DNA of 64,000 nucleotides from Whitmania pigra (GCA_021613335.1 JAJTWR010000458.1:1385001-1449000), one strand, 5' to 3'; positions 41,052-55,406 are shown, numbered from the stretch's first letter. Numbers and translations: made by a program. Notes: generated by a model from the letters alone, not told the origin.

Positions 41052-44000
41052 TCAAGCTGCGCTATTGAGATGTCTGTGAAGATTTCCATTGTGACTGTGT
41101 CTGTTTCTGGATTTGCGAGTGGAGAAGATCTTGTCACATCCGTCGATGTGGCAGTGGAACATCTGCTTCGGATGAGTGCTTTCCAGGTGCTCCTTCAGGA
41201 TGAGATTGTCTCGGAACTTGAGTCCGCAGACGTGGCAAGTTACATTCCCCAGGAGATCGCGCAGGCCGTGCTTTCCCAACTCGAGCGGATTCTCGCAGGA
41301 ACTATTCGAGCCAAATCTCTCTTTTGCTTCCAGTTCGCCTTCCGAGTATGATTCGAACGAAGTCGACGAATTATCTCCGTTTTGCACAGAACTGCACCTC
41401 GATGACACTCCGACATTGTCAGAATCCGACACTGGCGTCGTGGTTCGCCCCTCCCTCACATCCTGTTCCGAGGTTGTGCCGAAATGGGCAGATTTTTCCT
41501 TCTTCAGATGAATGTTTCTGTAATGTATTTTCGCTCCCGAAGAGCTCTGAAATTTCTTCTTGCACAAGGGACACGACTTTCTTGAAAAATAACTTTTTAG
41601 TTCTTCTTCTGTTAGTGGCTCAGATTTCTCGTGGATAAAAAACGGAATTGCGCTTCGCGTTTTGTCGCATGTTTCGTCCGATTTAGATATTGGCTGGACT
41701 GACGAGGCCCCTTTGAAAATTTGAGTTTTCTCGCTTATTGTGATGTCAAGCACTTCGTTGCAAGCCAAGTCAACGGAGATGTTCGAAGCTTTCAATGTTT
41801 CGTCGGAAACTCCATTTTGCTCCTCTCCGTTTCTTCCAGTCTCCGATGTTCTGCTTCCATTTCCTAGGTAACTATGAAGTCGTGCTTGTTCGGGGCGATT
41901 CAAATCTTTCTGAATGGTTGAATGATGCTCCTTAGCGGTTTCTCTGATTTGTTCAAACTTTGGCACGTGAGGAAAGTTGTGGCCAAAACGAATTTCTGGA
42001 AAATTGTTATTCAGTTCCTCGTGTTCGGTGGTTTTGTTGGATGATTTCTCTAACCTCTCCTGCTCGATATCGATCGAAACTCTTTTCGTTGGAAAAGCCA
42101 ACTTTCGTTTTCTGTTTTCATCGCGATTGCTTTCAGTCGCGTGTTTTTGAATTTTTGAAGAATCAAATTCGTCGTTGGAGATTTTGTCATTGAAATATTT
42201 GCGATCAGCAGCGTTGGCAAAAGCACTCGTCAGAGACCTCAGTGCCTTCACATTTTGAGCGAGTGGCCCATGAAAATATCCCGCCATGTCTGGTTCGGCG
42301 AAGTATTTCTTATTTCTCTCTTCGTCGTCTCTGTGGATTGCGAAGGATTGATTGAGAATGTGCTCCTTATTGCGACCAGGAAATTCTGCCTCGCTGTCAG
42401 AAGATTTCTTGGAAGAGTTGTCATGGTTACGGCATGGTTCATCGACCACGAGCGAAGACCTGGAGTTATCGTCGTCTGGTTGACATTTGTCCAATTCTCC
42501 TCTCGAATCCTCGCTTCTCCAAAGCTTTCCATAATTGGAAAAATGTTTGCTGTAAGGTGAATGGAACTCGTTAAAATCTGGATTCGCCAGGTGATCTTTC
42601 GAGGCTCTGCTTGGAGTCTGACTGTTGTTGATGGCGAGCTTTTTCTCGTAGGACATACCAGCTTTCGGTGAGGCAAATGAAAAGTCATTTTTGGGATACT
42701 TTATTTCATTTTCTGGATGAGTTGTCGAGGGAACTGATGAAGAAGACGACGACGACGATGCGGAGGAAGAATGTAGTTTAGGGTTTGGGTTGGCACTGTG
42801 CCTGTTTCTGCTCCTTCTGGAACTGAACATCATCTGGCATCCTTCGACTGTGCACTTGTGCATTTCTTTGAGATGGACAGCACTGTAATGAATCTTAAGG
42901 GCCCCTTTGTCGCAAAAGGTCTTGTGACAAGCGGTGCACAGTACTCTTTTCTTGCCCGAGGGTGACAATGTCGTACCACCGTAACCCACGATGGGTTGCC
43001 ACTGCCTTTTTTTGCCTGGAGTGGCCGGAGTACGAGTTCCATTCCCGGCGGAAAATTTATCGCCAAAAGTTTTCGGAGCACCGGGATTTCTGAGAAAGAT
43101 ATCGCTGGTTTCTTTTATTTGGTCAAGCATGGTTTTCGGTTCGGAAGAGCTCAGGTTATCAGAGGTGGGCAACATGTGTCTAGAAGGAGGAGATTCGAAG
43201 AACAAATTTCTTTGAGCTGATTGGGGGCTCCAAAATTTATGTCTGCCGAGATTTTGATAAAACTGATTTTGGCCGAAAGAGTTCCCTCTCATTCTTTCAT
43301 CCTCGAACGGTTCCGCTCCGTTGACATCCAACAATTTGTCGTTACAGTTCGCTTCTTTCCGGTTTAAACTGTAATCGATAGCTTCTGATCCACTCCTGGA
43401 TGAAGGTCTTTTGGTCGGTGGCTTGTTGGATAAGGAGGACGGTTTTGTTTTTTTTCCAGGTGGCAAGGGAGGCTTGGAGAGAATTTTGGAAGGGGATGCG
43501 AGAATCGCTTGCGGTCTTAAAGTTATTGAGGATCCAGAAAATGACGGGAGACAATCAGTTGGCGGGAGAGATTGAAACTTAATCTGACTCTCATTTGCTC
43601 TTCCTTTGTCGACGTAACCTGGAAAAGAAAGATCGCTTCCATAAAATTGCTTGGCATAAAATTCAAGTGCTTTTATGTCGGGCTGTTGGATGTGTTGCTG
43701 AGACAAGTTTGGAAAGCTTGGTAGTCTGTTTGAACCAGGTGTGAATGCCTTGAAGGGCGAATGACCGCCGTTCGTAAAACTCAACGGGGGCGTGGCCAAG
43801 CCACCTGGCAGAGAAGGGTAGAAGGGATGTGGTAATCTCATGGCTTGAATGGCAGCCAACTGGTTGAGAAACAAAGGGTGCAGAGGATGCGTGGATGAAC
43901 CTAACATTCCGGGTGCACCGAATGAACCAAAAGAGTTCAAAGGTCCACTTGCATACGGATCCGACCTGGGATCAAAGTCGGGAAGAGGAAGATGGTCTCC

Positions 44001-45312
44001 GATTTCTCTCCACGGTTTGTTGGGTTTCGTCTCGGTTGAAGGAACGTTGGTTTTATCTGTTGAAATAAATTTTTAAATAATGTTTGATTGAGGTCATCTG
44101 TCAGTAATTTGGTTGTCAAATCAAATTAGAAAATTTAGAATAAAATAAGAGCTCTTAAATATTACATCTTTGTCGCATAAATCGCAAAAAGTATATGGAA
44201 ATGATTGACATATATTTTACATTCAGAAATCATTAATTAACAATTTAATAAAAAAAAATCTATCGCCTAACTATCGTAATCTAAAATTTCTTTTTAAAAA
44301 TTGTGCAAGATGAAGTCGGATTATGTCGGATATACAAATTGAGATAGTCAAGACATTTCTGGGAAATGCCATTTGATGTGACATTATCTTGAGACGCAAT
44401 CATTTAACAAAAAATAATCATAATTCAAGGATGTAATTGCGGTTATTCAGTACAACTTGAACAACTTTAAACGACAATATTATACTTTTAAAGCATTTAT
44501 TGAAAAATTATTGAAACAATAACGAAATCATCAACAACCTGTAGCATCTGTTTGCTTCTTTTCCTCTGAGGATTTCTGGGGACTCGGTGTTCGACTCCTG
44601 AGTGAGGAAGAACTTTTCAGCCTCTTCCGACTGCCCTCCTTGAAATCATCACTTTGTTTCTTGTCGCAGTTTCTGTCGACTTCAGCGGCGACCGAAGTCA
44701 GAGTCGCCGGGAATTTTTCCGGAAGTTCGTAACAGGAAGGTGGTAGTAATGATCTTGCCAGTTTCGAGATGGTTCTCAGTTGGAGACAAGACTTTACCAG
44801 TTCCAGTTCTTCCTTGACGTCCATTATTTTCCACTCTTCCTCGCTGTCAGGATCAGGCTAAAAGAAAATAAAGCGACGTATAATTATAAATGATAATTTT
44901 ATTTTATTTAAATCTGATATAATGTAATTGAATTAACATCAGTTTTAAAATGTAATTATGAAAAATAACGACTCTTATTTCCAATGTCAGAGGATTTTTG
45001 GTTGTCGAAGATGTCTTGTTATTATTTTTTTTAATTTTATTTGTTTATTTTTATTTAACTATATTTACGAACAAAATGCTTTAACTTTGAAAGAAAAGTC
45101 GAGAACAAATGGATAAAGTTTATTTTGTAGACCTTGTTAGAAAAGAAGCGACACTTATATTAGTTAACTTGTAAATTACTAGTTAACTTGTAAATTATTA
45201 GTTAACTTGTATTAGTTATATTAGTTAAGTCAGTCGAAGTTGAGCAAGTCTCAGAAGGCACAAAAACCAGAGGATTGCCCGTAAAACATGAGCTGAAATG
45301 AGATTGTTGCCG

Positions 45313-45349
<37 letters not shown>

Positions 45350-45363
45350 GGTTGTTGTTGTTG

Positions 45364-45399
<36 letters not shown>

Positions 45400-45415
45400 G
45401 TTGTTGTTGTTGTTG

Positions 45416-45448
<33 letters not shown>

Positions 45449-48400
45449 GCTAGTAGTCGTTTAATGTAGCGGCGTTTAATTGCTTAAAACAGCAATTTTT
45501 TGTCTTATTTAAACTCAGAACAGGTGTCCTAATGCACTCATGTCACTGTTAACAACGAAATACAATGGACAGCTGTGAAGATGCTTCCCATTAGTAATTT
45601 ATAAAATATTATTAATAATTTCTAGAATATTACTAATACTTGTTAAATAATAATAATAATAATTTGAAAATAAAATTAACAATTTACAAGATTTAAAAAT
45701 TTTAGTAATTAGAAACTCGTTTTGTGGTTTTTGAACTTAGTTCTTCATTGGAACAACATTTTCAACTTCCCAATGCCTTACTAATATTATTATTACGACT
45801 GGTACTTGCCCGTACTAATAATAACAATTATTTATTATTATTATTTAATATTATTTTCATTATTACTTCTTTCTACACCTATGTCACTGTTTAGCAGTTG
45901 GGTTAACATCGACCCGATATTCCCCTAACCCCAACAACAAAACCTTTTTACTGAAAGTCATCCCATCCTCAAAAATGAAAAGAAATCACAATCATATCTC
46001 ATCTTGATGGCGGTTTGTGCTTTACATTCGTCATCATCAGGTGTAACATGACTTACTGAGAGGTCGTCTCTGAGCGATTGCCATCCATTACGCGTGGCAA
46101 ACATGTCATGCTTTGGACGTCATAGTCTTAGTCTTAAGTTCTATTTTTGTATCGTGTAGTTGTGTACGAATTATGCGATTTCTGATGATGGTTACAACAT
46201 AAATGAAGGCATTTCTAGGATGGTTGAAAATAATATTTTAAAAAAAGTTTAGAATCTTTCACGATATATTATTTATATTATATATATAACAACCGTAAAA
46301 AAACACTCGCAGCCATGTTGGCAACGTTTGCACACCCAACTGTGTTGGTGATGATGACTTTTGTTGATGGCGACAAATCGTACCCGATGAGGAACGTTGA
46401 AATCAATGCGTTGGTAAAGATGATGAAAGGTTACATCGACACGTTTCAATGACACGTGAGAGATGGAGGGTGACTGAAGCAAGTGAGCCGTGAAGCATTA
46501 TTATCCTCAACATGATGAATGATGCTGATTGACGAAGATGATAGTGATGATGCTGATGTTGATAATGACGACGAAAGCGATGATGATGATGATGATGATG
46601 ACGACTACGAGGTATCGATGATGGTGATTGTTAATAACTACGTTGATAATATTAACTGTGCGCCGTGAATCTGTTGAAACGTTTCGTCTGCAGAAAACAT
46701 GCAAATAGGGCGGCAACAGGTGAATAAGAAAAATAACTTCAACAACGATGTATTGTTTCTTCACCACTAAGTTTCGACGACAAACACTCCCTTATCGTGA
46801 TTGGTCGAATACAAACAAGAATTATTTGCACGGCTTTCACAAATTTATTTATTTATTTGATTACAGTCCTTTGCATAACTGAGATGATTTTGACACAAAC
46901 AATTTCAGGGTTTTGTTATACTCCGCCACGAACCGCATTGAATGGTGAATTGTTGTTCGGTGTTGAATGTCCCACGAAATGTTGTGAAGCTGAGTGAGTG
47001 AGTGAGTGAGTGAGTGAGTGAGTGAGTGAGTGAGTGAGTGAGTGAGTGAGTGAGTGAGTGAGTGAGTGGGTGAGTGAGTGAGTGAGTGAGTGAGTGAGTG
47101 AGTGAGTGAGTGAGTGAGTGAGTGAGTGAGTGAGTGAGTGAGTGAAGTGAGTGAGTGAGTGAGTGAGTGAGTGAGTGAGTGAGTGAGTGAGTGAGTGAGT
47201 GAGTGAGTGAGTGAGTGAGTGAGTGAGTGAGAGTGAGTGAGTGAGAGTGAGTGAGTGAGTGAATGAATGAGTGAATGAATGACAGACAGGCGTGTCAATT
47301 GAAGCACAAACTCCAGTTCTGCATCGTGTATCAACGGAAAGAAAAACGAAGAAATCTGATTTGTCAACGAATCCGAGCCGGACGTTGCGTCATTGGTTGG
47401 CGGCAACAACAAGTGCGCGTCACTCTGTGCTTCCATGCACGTGTTGTTTGCGCATGTGTGAATTAATGCGTGGTCGATTTGATTTTAAAAATAGTTTTTT
47501 TAATGAGTTTAATTTGTGTTGCAGACAGTAATGACGTTGTCATTGTTTGAATTTTAACTTATTATTTGCTGAGTTTTGCTCAATAACAAAATTTACGGAA
47601 ATGAAACTATTGAAACAAAAGTCAAATATTTAACTTTTAACCATCGTCATCGAACATATTCCTGTCATCCGCAGCGAAGATAACAACAGAAATAATAGCA
47701 GCAACAACAACTATAATAAAATATAGCAGCAACAACATTTATTATAGTTGTCGTTGTTGTAGATAGAATAACGGTTTCCAGGATGGAAGTATGTGACACA
47801 AAAGCCATCAATAAATCCTCCGCGACGAAACCTGACATTCCCTTTGTGAGGGGAGCAGGTCCTTGTCAGGGAGGGGGGTGGGTAGGAAATGGGGAGGCGG
47901 TGGTGAGGACATCGAATGGGTGAATGGTGGCCCATCGAATAAAGAGACACAATGACTCACTAAGTTGAGGTATCCTCTGGCGTATTCCTCCACCGTCCAG
48001 CCCAGACCAACCAGCATCAGGGTACTGGTTTCTCTTGGGAAGCCCGAGAGCAGTCTGTCCACGAGGATCTTCAGGCGAATTGGAAGAACCCTTCTGTTCA
48101 GGAAAATCTTTTCCATAAACTGGAGAGATACCTGAAAATCTTGCTCGGCGGGATTCATCCTTTCGCGGTCCTTCCATCCGCGCTGAATTCTGTTAGTTTT
48201 TCTGACTGATTCGTTGTCGTCGCTTTCTGAACGATTGTTGTTGTTGTTGTTGTTGCTCCTAAGTTTTATTAAGCCACCTTCGTTGTCTTCTTCGTTGTTC
48301 GGGTCATCATCATCATCATCATCATCATCATCGTCGTCGATGTCGTCGTAACTTTCTTCTTCGGATGAGTGTTCGTCGTAGTTGTTTGTCTTGGCATTTT

Positions 48401-48545
48401 TATGTTGTTGTTGTTGTCGATGGCTTGGTGTGTTGTTGTTGTTCCAAGGTTCCTCCGGTTGTTCCGAATTACCTGCTTCCGCCAGGAAACGTTCATCCGG
48501 TTGATGCATCTGGATTTGTGGAGTGATGAGCACCTTGATGTCTAC
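41052..48545 (-). CDS. BNC: Basonuclin, paired C2H2 zinc-finger nuclear protein
   Basis: Three exons join in frame: 48545-47961, 44857-44539, 44056-41052; 1303 codons, N-terminus incomplete. The first exon ends with [17 protein letters not shown] and [17 protein letters not shown], continued by [19 protein letters not shown] in the next; this is the conserved N-terminal basonuclin domain. The large exon carries finger pairs: [20 protein letters not shown] with [19 protein letters not shown] (about 42956-42790), a single finger [19 protein letters not shown] (about 41580-41500), and [10 protein letters not shown] with [19 protein letters not shown] (about 41250-41070). Vertebrate basonuclin-2 has three complete pairs; here the middle pair lacks its second finger. 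Basonuclins act in rRNA and developmental gene transcription. An acidic and Asn-rich insert (Asp run at 48303-48345) precedes the conserved domain. The large intron holds GTT and GAGT arrays. Confidence 0.93.
45313..45448. repeat. (GTT)n microsatellite
   Basis: About 135 bp of TTG triplets with GTG interruptions, in a basonuclin intron. Confidence 0.95.
46993..47279. repeat. (GAGT)n tetranucleotide array
   Basis: About 285 bp of GTGA units with three or four small indels. The Leu-Thr-His-Ser ORF across it on the minus strand is an artefact. It is the only long tetranucleotide array in the window. Confidence 0.97.
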
Positions 48546-49087
48546 CTGAAGTAGTAGTCAAAATGGTTAAAATGGAAATTAAGTGAAACATCAGTTAACT
48601 AAAACGATAATCGTGAACATACATTGTGTTCATTAATCATGAATATGCAATGTATTAATTAATCATGCAATGCATAGGACAAAATCCTTCATATCGCGGT
48701 GATGTTTAACACTCGTTTAAAAACAAATTCATTGCTTAAAACCACAGAAAAGTGAAAAAGCGAATAAAAGCAGAAAATAAATAACTTTGTTTTGTCGATA
48801 TTAATTGTTCCAAATATTTATTTTAAAAAAGATAAATATTATAATATAAGATAATTTCTTCAATTCAATTCATAAATACAAAGGGTCCGTCTTGTAACAA
48901 TTATGGACGCGATGAACTTGGCAAATAATAATTTTGTTTCCGGGATCGATGTGACCAACAATGAAATTTAAAATGTTGTTTGGAAATTCCAAACTTTTGC
49001 GTTTTTTTCGAATCAATATGGGTGGCAACGAACGTGGGACAAATGAAACTACTGTTGACGAATACCATGATTTAATTGAATGACCTG

Positions 49088-49319
<232 letters not shown>

Positions 49320-49503
49320 ACGGCGAGGAACAAGCGACAAATATGAAGCGACGGCTTATGCAAAGGATATAAAGGTGAAAACAAATGATATTTTATTTTG
49401 CAATCATTCACAGAGTTAATCCGAAAACAATCATAGATCGATAGGGTAACCGGTTGAATGTGAGCAATGATAAATATCAATGACATTAGTAAGAAGCATT
49501 AAA

Positions 49504-49716
<213 letters not shown>

Positions 49717-50373
49717 CAATAATAAAAATAAATTGCGATCGAGAAATTTACGACACAAAAAAATCCTTTTTTTCACTCCGCAGTTGCACTCAAGCGCGAC
49801 AGATGTCACAGATAAGTGATCACCGACCACCTTAACACATCCTTCTACCCGCCATGTTTGGACAATCAATCCATCTCCTCAGTATTCGCCTGCTGCACCA
49901 AAAGTTCACCATTTCGTTCACTTTCATCCTCAGGTGTTCCATCACTCCATCCATCCCTGGCCATCAATTCCAGTGTTCTCCCAGCAGAACACTTAACACT
50001 GGAATGACTTGCAATTGAAATCGACCCAACACACCCTTAGGAATTCACTCTGGCAATTACCAGGGGCAGTCAAAATCTCCAAGTCCGGAGATGACCATAT
50101 TCTGTAAGTTCGGACGTCACTCGCTCGCTCACTCACCCACTCACTTACTCGATCGATTACTAACTCATTCATTCACTCACTCACCCATCCAGTCGCTCAC
50201 TCATTCACTCACTCTGCATCTCCCCTTTCAAGACACCTGATGACCAGTCATGTTCGTGACCCTACTGCGCTCCGGGGTCAAAATGTCAAAAACATCACGT
50301 GACGAATGACGTCATTTCGACCGGCCAATGGGAGCTCGTACGTTGTAGGATGCGGGACAGCCTTGAAAATCAC

Positions 50374-50494
50374 CTCGGGATGGCCTGAATAATTGAGAGG
50401 ATCCAAGCAGAATTTCCAATCATTTCCGACGTTAATTTTCAGCCAACCATGAAAATTTAACAACATTTCTGGAGCAATTTCAGATCCAGTTTGA
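50374..50494 (-). other. Candidate upstream basonuclin exon
   Basis: A 121-nt open segment bounded by an AACTTTCAG acceptor and a CCCGAG|GTGATT donor. It reads GSEIAPEMLLNFHGWLKIN..SGHPE and its end phase (0) matches the start of the basonuclin exon at 48545. The HGW followed by HP before a VDI/VEI start loosely recalls the basonuclin N-terminus, but the match is weak. Confidence 0.33.
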
Positions 50495-51674
50495 CTGAAA
50501 GTTGTTGTTGTTGTTGTTTGATACGAGATGCAATGTTACAAGATGAGACAACATAAACCGCACCAATCGTGCCAATTGCATTGCGAACATAAACATGATG
50601 AGGTGACAAAAACATTTAAGGATGCGAACTTTCTAGAAGTTGTTGACATGAAGTGAAATTGTTCCTACATAACGAACGACGGCAAACGTCTCCAATGACA
50701 ACAATAACCACGACATTGAACCTCTCAAAGCATAAACATCAGTTGGGAGTTAGTTGTACGTGGCTGATAAGTTCACGATGAACACGTGTGAAACATCAGA
50801 TAGGAATTCACACTAATTAATGTCGCATTAACATTCATTCAACTGAGTCAATTATGCATTTTCTTAATTCATCTGATTTGAAATAAGTTGAGCTTTGTTA
50901 TTTCATCAGTTATTTTACACATTTTAATCCGTCATTATTAAACAGCCTCCGTAACAAAGAGACACCTCCTTAATCTCATCATTTCCACAAGCACCGCCGC
51001 CATCATCATCATCACCATCATCGTCGTCGTCGTCGTCGTCGTCATCATCATCATCGACAACAAACAGTTCGACAGGGCCACCTAGCGACGACCAAAACGA
51101 ACAGTCGGAATGCTGGACAACGTGCTTATTTTGTAAACAACAGTCCCTGGCTTTCTGCCTCTCAAGGGTGGCTGGGCATTTCCCAGGATCACTTTCAAGA
51201 TAAACAAGTCATCCATCGTTCAACCAATTATCTTCCCGGCCTTCAAAGAGACACACGGCTGTCAAAGAGACCATCTATGGCCAGTGCGAGGCGGGCGGTG
51301 GACTATAATCAACCCTCGCCCGACTACCGGGTTTGTGCCAAGGCACTGAGGGGTCTGTGTCACACTTCTCCTGGGATTTGAAGTGAGAGGAAATATGGAA
51401 AGGAAAGGAAGTGGAAAGGATGGTGGAAAGTTCCAGAAGATGTTTTCTCCAAGCATCCCATCGCCCGAGGGTGATGTGGATGTTGTTCACATGTGGCTGA
51501 GTGTCCTGGGATATCACGTGACCGGCGGGTTTTTCCAGGACATCTGGGATTCCAATAATTGACTCAGCGCGTCCTTCAAGTCTCTCGGAACTTGTTAGTT
51601 AGGACAGTCGTGGCGATAATGGCGACGACGACAAGAACGCTGACGACGCTGACGATGATGATGATGATGGCGAC

Positions 51675-51742
<68 letters not shown>

Positions 51743-51782
51743 CGACGACGACGACGATGATGATGATGATGATGATGATGAT

Positions 51783-51864
<82 letters not shown>

Positions 51865-53480
51865 CGATGATGATGATGACGACGACGACGGCGATGGCGA
51901 TATCGACGAGCGACTTGAGTTTCTCTCCCCTTAGCAGCAGTCCTCAATGCGTCTCAGGCTCAGGAACTCGTGAGATCAAACAACTCACTCCAACTGTGTT
52001 TGACTCGGCATCCGTTGTCAACACGTTGCAACGATCCGGTGTCCTCCGCTTCCTCTACTCAGCGATCGATTAGCCATGTTTGCAACAGACATGCTCTGTC
52101 GCGTGAGGCTTTCAAAGATGGCGTGACAATCCTGACGAGAGACTTTTGTTTGTTTTTCTTCATTTTCGATCAGAGTGCTCTCGTTGTCGTCCTCGTCATA
52201 GTGGTAGCAGTAGTAGTAGTAGTAGCAGTAGTTGTAGTTGTATGCAGTGTCCTCGTCGCCAAAGCAGAGTCGTGTCGCTATGGTGATGTGACGTTGCATG
52301 GCTTCTTCTGGTCACGTGACTTTGAACTTTAAACGCTGAAAGTTCGAACGGAATCGATCTCCATTTGACAGAGAGTGATGGCCGCATTTGGTTGATTCAT
52401 CAATTCGACGGTGATGACGACGAAGACGACGATGGCGATGCTCGGTGTTTTAATTATTACATAACTAAATAACAATTTATTATATACTCGGTGTTTTAAT
52501 TATTATATAACTAAATTACAATTTATTTCATTTTAATCGAACAATAATAATAAACGACTCCATTAAAGTTTTGCATGTTGCTGTTGTTATTTTTACTGAT
52601 GTTAGATTGTCGTCGTCATTGTGGTCGTTATCACTAAATACTATCCTCGTCGTCATCGACATCTTCATCGCCGCCATCATCGTCATCGCCATCATCATAA
52701 TCGTCGTCATCATCATCATCATCATTTGCACTTTCGAAGCACTGATTGCATGAGAAAAGGACAACAAATTTGACAAATGTTTGGCAAGAAATAAAGTAGA
52801 TATTTGTCATCACATCCGCAACATTGTGTCACATGATGTGACTCACATCATCAACATCACATCATCAACATCATCACATCCCTAAGATCCTCGGTGCATC
52901 ACTGGATGGACTACTTTTTCAAGTCCCTAACAGTTTGGAAATTAAGAGTCAATAAGGAGTTCACATGCATGAAGTTTAAAGTATTAAAAATTATTAATAA
53001 CTTCAAGATCATTATTATTACGCATTATTAAGTTGATTAATATTGTTACCGATATTAGTAACATGTTAAGTATTTATCCTATTTAGTACTTAAATTCCCA
53101 TCAACGAAAAGCTGTTCCTCAAGTCTTACAAAATTCTATTACAACAATTCGGTTGTTACACACGTAGGTTCCACTTCAATCCACGTCCGACTCGTCAAAA
53201 TAACCTAATTAAGCACTTATCCAGGTCTAGACAAATCCAAACAGAATCCTCCTTTTCAGTGGCATTCCAAGCTTCCTGGAGTCATCAGCAAATCAGCAAA
53301 TCGTCAGAGCATCTCCAAAAACTCCAGGAATATGTCACAGGTTCAATGGAGCATGAATGAATATCATCGCATTGTCAATTTGCTGAAACTAGACTCATTG
53401 AGGACGTATTGATGGATGGATCGATCCAGAAAAAGTTCGTGATTTTGCGCGCATCTGTTGCCGTCAAGTGGGAAGGTTGA
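50495..53480. other. No gene established
   Basis: Probably upstream of or within the 5' part of basonuclin. A GAT array lies at 51653-51888, and a 46-bp direct duplication (CTCGGTGTTTTAATTATTA..) at about 52441-52533. The minus-strand ORFs at 51262-51517 lack family resemblance. Confidence 0.45.
51653..51888. repeat. (GAT)n microsatellite
   Basis: About 235 bp of GAT triplets with GAC clusters. Confidence 0.96.
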
Positions 53481-53499
53481 TGATGATGATTCAGGTGTT

Positions 53500-53501
53500 G
53501 G

Positions 53502-53588
<87 letters not shown>

Positions 53589-53612
53589 CGATGATGACGA
53601 TGATGATGATAT
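53500..53612. repeat. (GAT)n microsatellite
   Basis: About 110 bp of nearly pure GAT triplets. Confidence 0.95.
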
Positions 53613-53910
53613 ATGCGACGGTGGTGTAAAATAGAGCGAGTATTTTTTAGCCAGTATTTGCTACGCAAAAGCCATAAAAACACAGACTAATTCGACAGTG
53701 GCGACGAGGATGACTACGATGATGTTGTGACGATGGTGATGATTGTGATGACCACGACGACAATGATGATGATGATGATGAAGAATTAATATTTATTTAA
53801 ATATTATGTAATCATGTAAAATATCATAATAACTCCAGTCTCCGATATAGAATAGAATTATTACGAATTAATTATTAATTATTAATTATTAATTATGACA
53901 TAATCGATTC

Positions 53911-54135
53911 CTAATATTCCGCCGTGGTTATCACCGGTTTCGGACGTCTGGTTCTGAGATCTTTCGCCAGTTTGTCTCTCCTATCTTCCACTTGTTTCAT
54001 TTGTCTGGTCAGAAATGAGATTACATCCAAGGAACAACCAAGCACTATAATCAGCACGACAACCAGGTATTCAAGCGAGTTATTCCACATTTCCATGACA
54101 ACCAGGTATTCAAGCGAGTTATCCCGCATTTCCAT
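53911..54135 (-). CDS. Candidate small single-pass membrane protein (unknown)
   Basis: A 74-codon ORF starting at an ATG. It has a hydrophobic segment (LVVVLIIVLGCSLDVISFL) at about residues 25-43 followed by a basic tail (RQMKQVEDRRDKLAKDLRT). Just before it a 13-residue unit, MEMRDNSLEYLVV, is repeated as MEMWNNSLEYLVV, from a 39-bp direct duplication in the DNA. The sequence is not low-complexity, unlike most ORFs here. I do not recognise a family. It could be a real micropeptide, a terminal exon of a larger gene, or chance. Confidence 0.28.
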   Translation of the reverse strand: MEMRDNSLEYLVVMEMWNNSLEYLVVVLIIVLGCSLDVISFLTRQMKQVEDRRDKLAKDLRTRRPKPVITTAEY

Positions 54136-55340
54136 ATTCGGATCTCGTCCGTCAGCAGACCAATGGTAATTAAATCGAGAATCAGGTGCTTGATGAATTG
54201 ATTGATGAATTGGTGAATTCCTATACAGGTGATAGTAACCATGAACTTGAGTGGTCAGCCCACATTTTCCTCATATCCGTAGCGCCCTTCCCTCTGGATA
54301 ATTTTAAAATTTTATTCGTAACCTTGAAATTCTCAAGGTCAGTTTCGCATTCAATCAACTCCGATAAGGATACTTCTACTATCTACTATATACCATATAC
54401 TATCTCATAGTCCGCTGTTTGTCCGCTAGTCCAGCTAATTAAGGGGCTTATTATCCCAAGGTTTGACCGAAAGTCTTTCATGTTTTAATTGCAAAAACAT
54501 ACGCCACTGCTCAAAGGCTTCAAAGGACAACTGCGAACACATGCCGAAGAAACGTCAAGAAATCGACCTTTCTCTGGACTTCATTAGGGGCAGTCACCAC
54601 AAGTTCAGTTCGGTCCTTGGTGAATTTCGTAATTTTTAAAATAATTTTATTATTATAAATTGTAATGCTTTAACTTGATTGTTACGATATGAATATGATC
54701 AGTGTCCTAATGTAACATATTTACTTTACTCCAATTTGTTTTACATGTGATTGAATAATATTTCATTTAGTACCAATGAATTCCAGCACTTTGAATGTTA
54801 GTAGTCTCACTGAACCCCGCTACAAGTTTCAAGTTATGTGATCATCCCTAAACTACGACTTTTATAGCTACGAAGCTCATTTCAGACAATGTGAATAAAA
54901 AATATCATAACTTAGCATAATTAAAAAACTAGAAACTAAAGCTTAAGACTTAAAAAATCTTCTGCATTCAACAACGTCTCCAAAACTCCGTTAAGAGCTT
55001 ATCAACAGTCCACAGTACGACGGAATTGCATAACAAAGCCATTCGTACACTCCATCAAAACAAGCGAGAAAAGTTACACAAAGAATCACAAGTCGAACCA
55101 ATCAACCGTGGCCAGGAACGAATGCGAGTAGAAAGACAAAGGACCCCCCGCAATTCCTCCCTGGTGCCTTCAAGGCTCCCAGGAGGACGAGAGGTTGAAG
55201 CCAATTAATTAAGGACAGAGCGTGTCCGCGATGTCCACATGTGCAACTAATTTCTGCCTCTCCTCAGGACCAATCGCTGCCATTAGAATTTTGATTTTCT
55301 TTTTCAGAGAATCACTCTTTCTGCTAGAAAAACGACGGTG

Positions 55341-55405
<65 letters not shown>
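55341..55405. repeat. (AAT)n microsatellite
   Basis: About 65 bp of pure AAT triplets. Confidence 0.95.

Positions 55406-55406
<1 letters not shown>

Larger units (their letters stand above)
44858..47960. other. Basonuclin intron
   Basis: About 3.1 kb without coding signal. It holds a short AGTTAACTTGTAAATTA tandem at about 45163-45225, a GTT array, a GAGT array and a few ORFs that are microsatellite-driven. Confidence 0.7.

Noticed and set aside
46861..47436. 191-codon minus ORF with Leu-Thr-His-Ser repeats.
   Set aside because: The tetranucleotide GAGT array read in one frame; its length not being a multiple of three makes all frames cycle through the same four residues.
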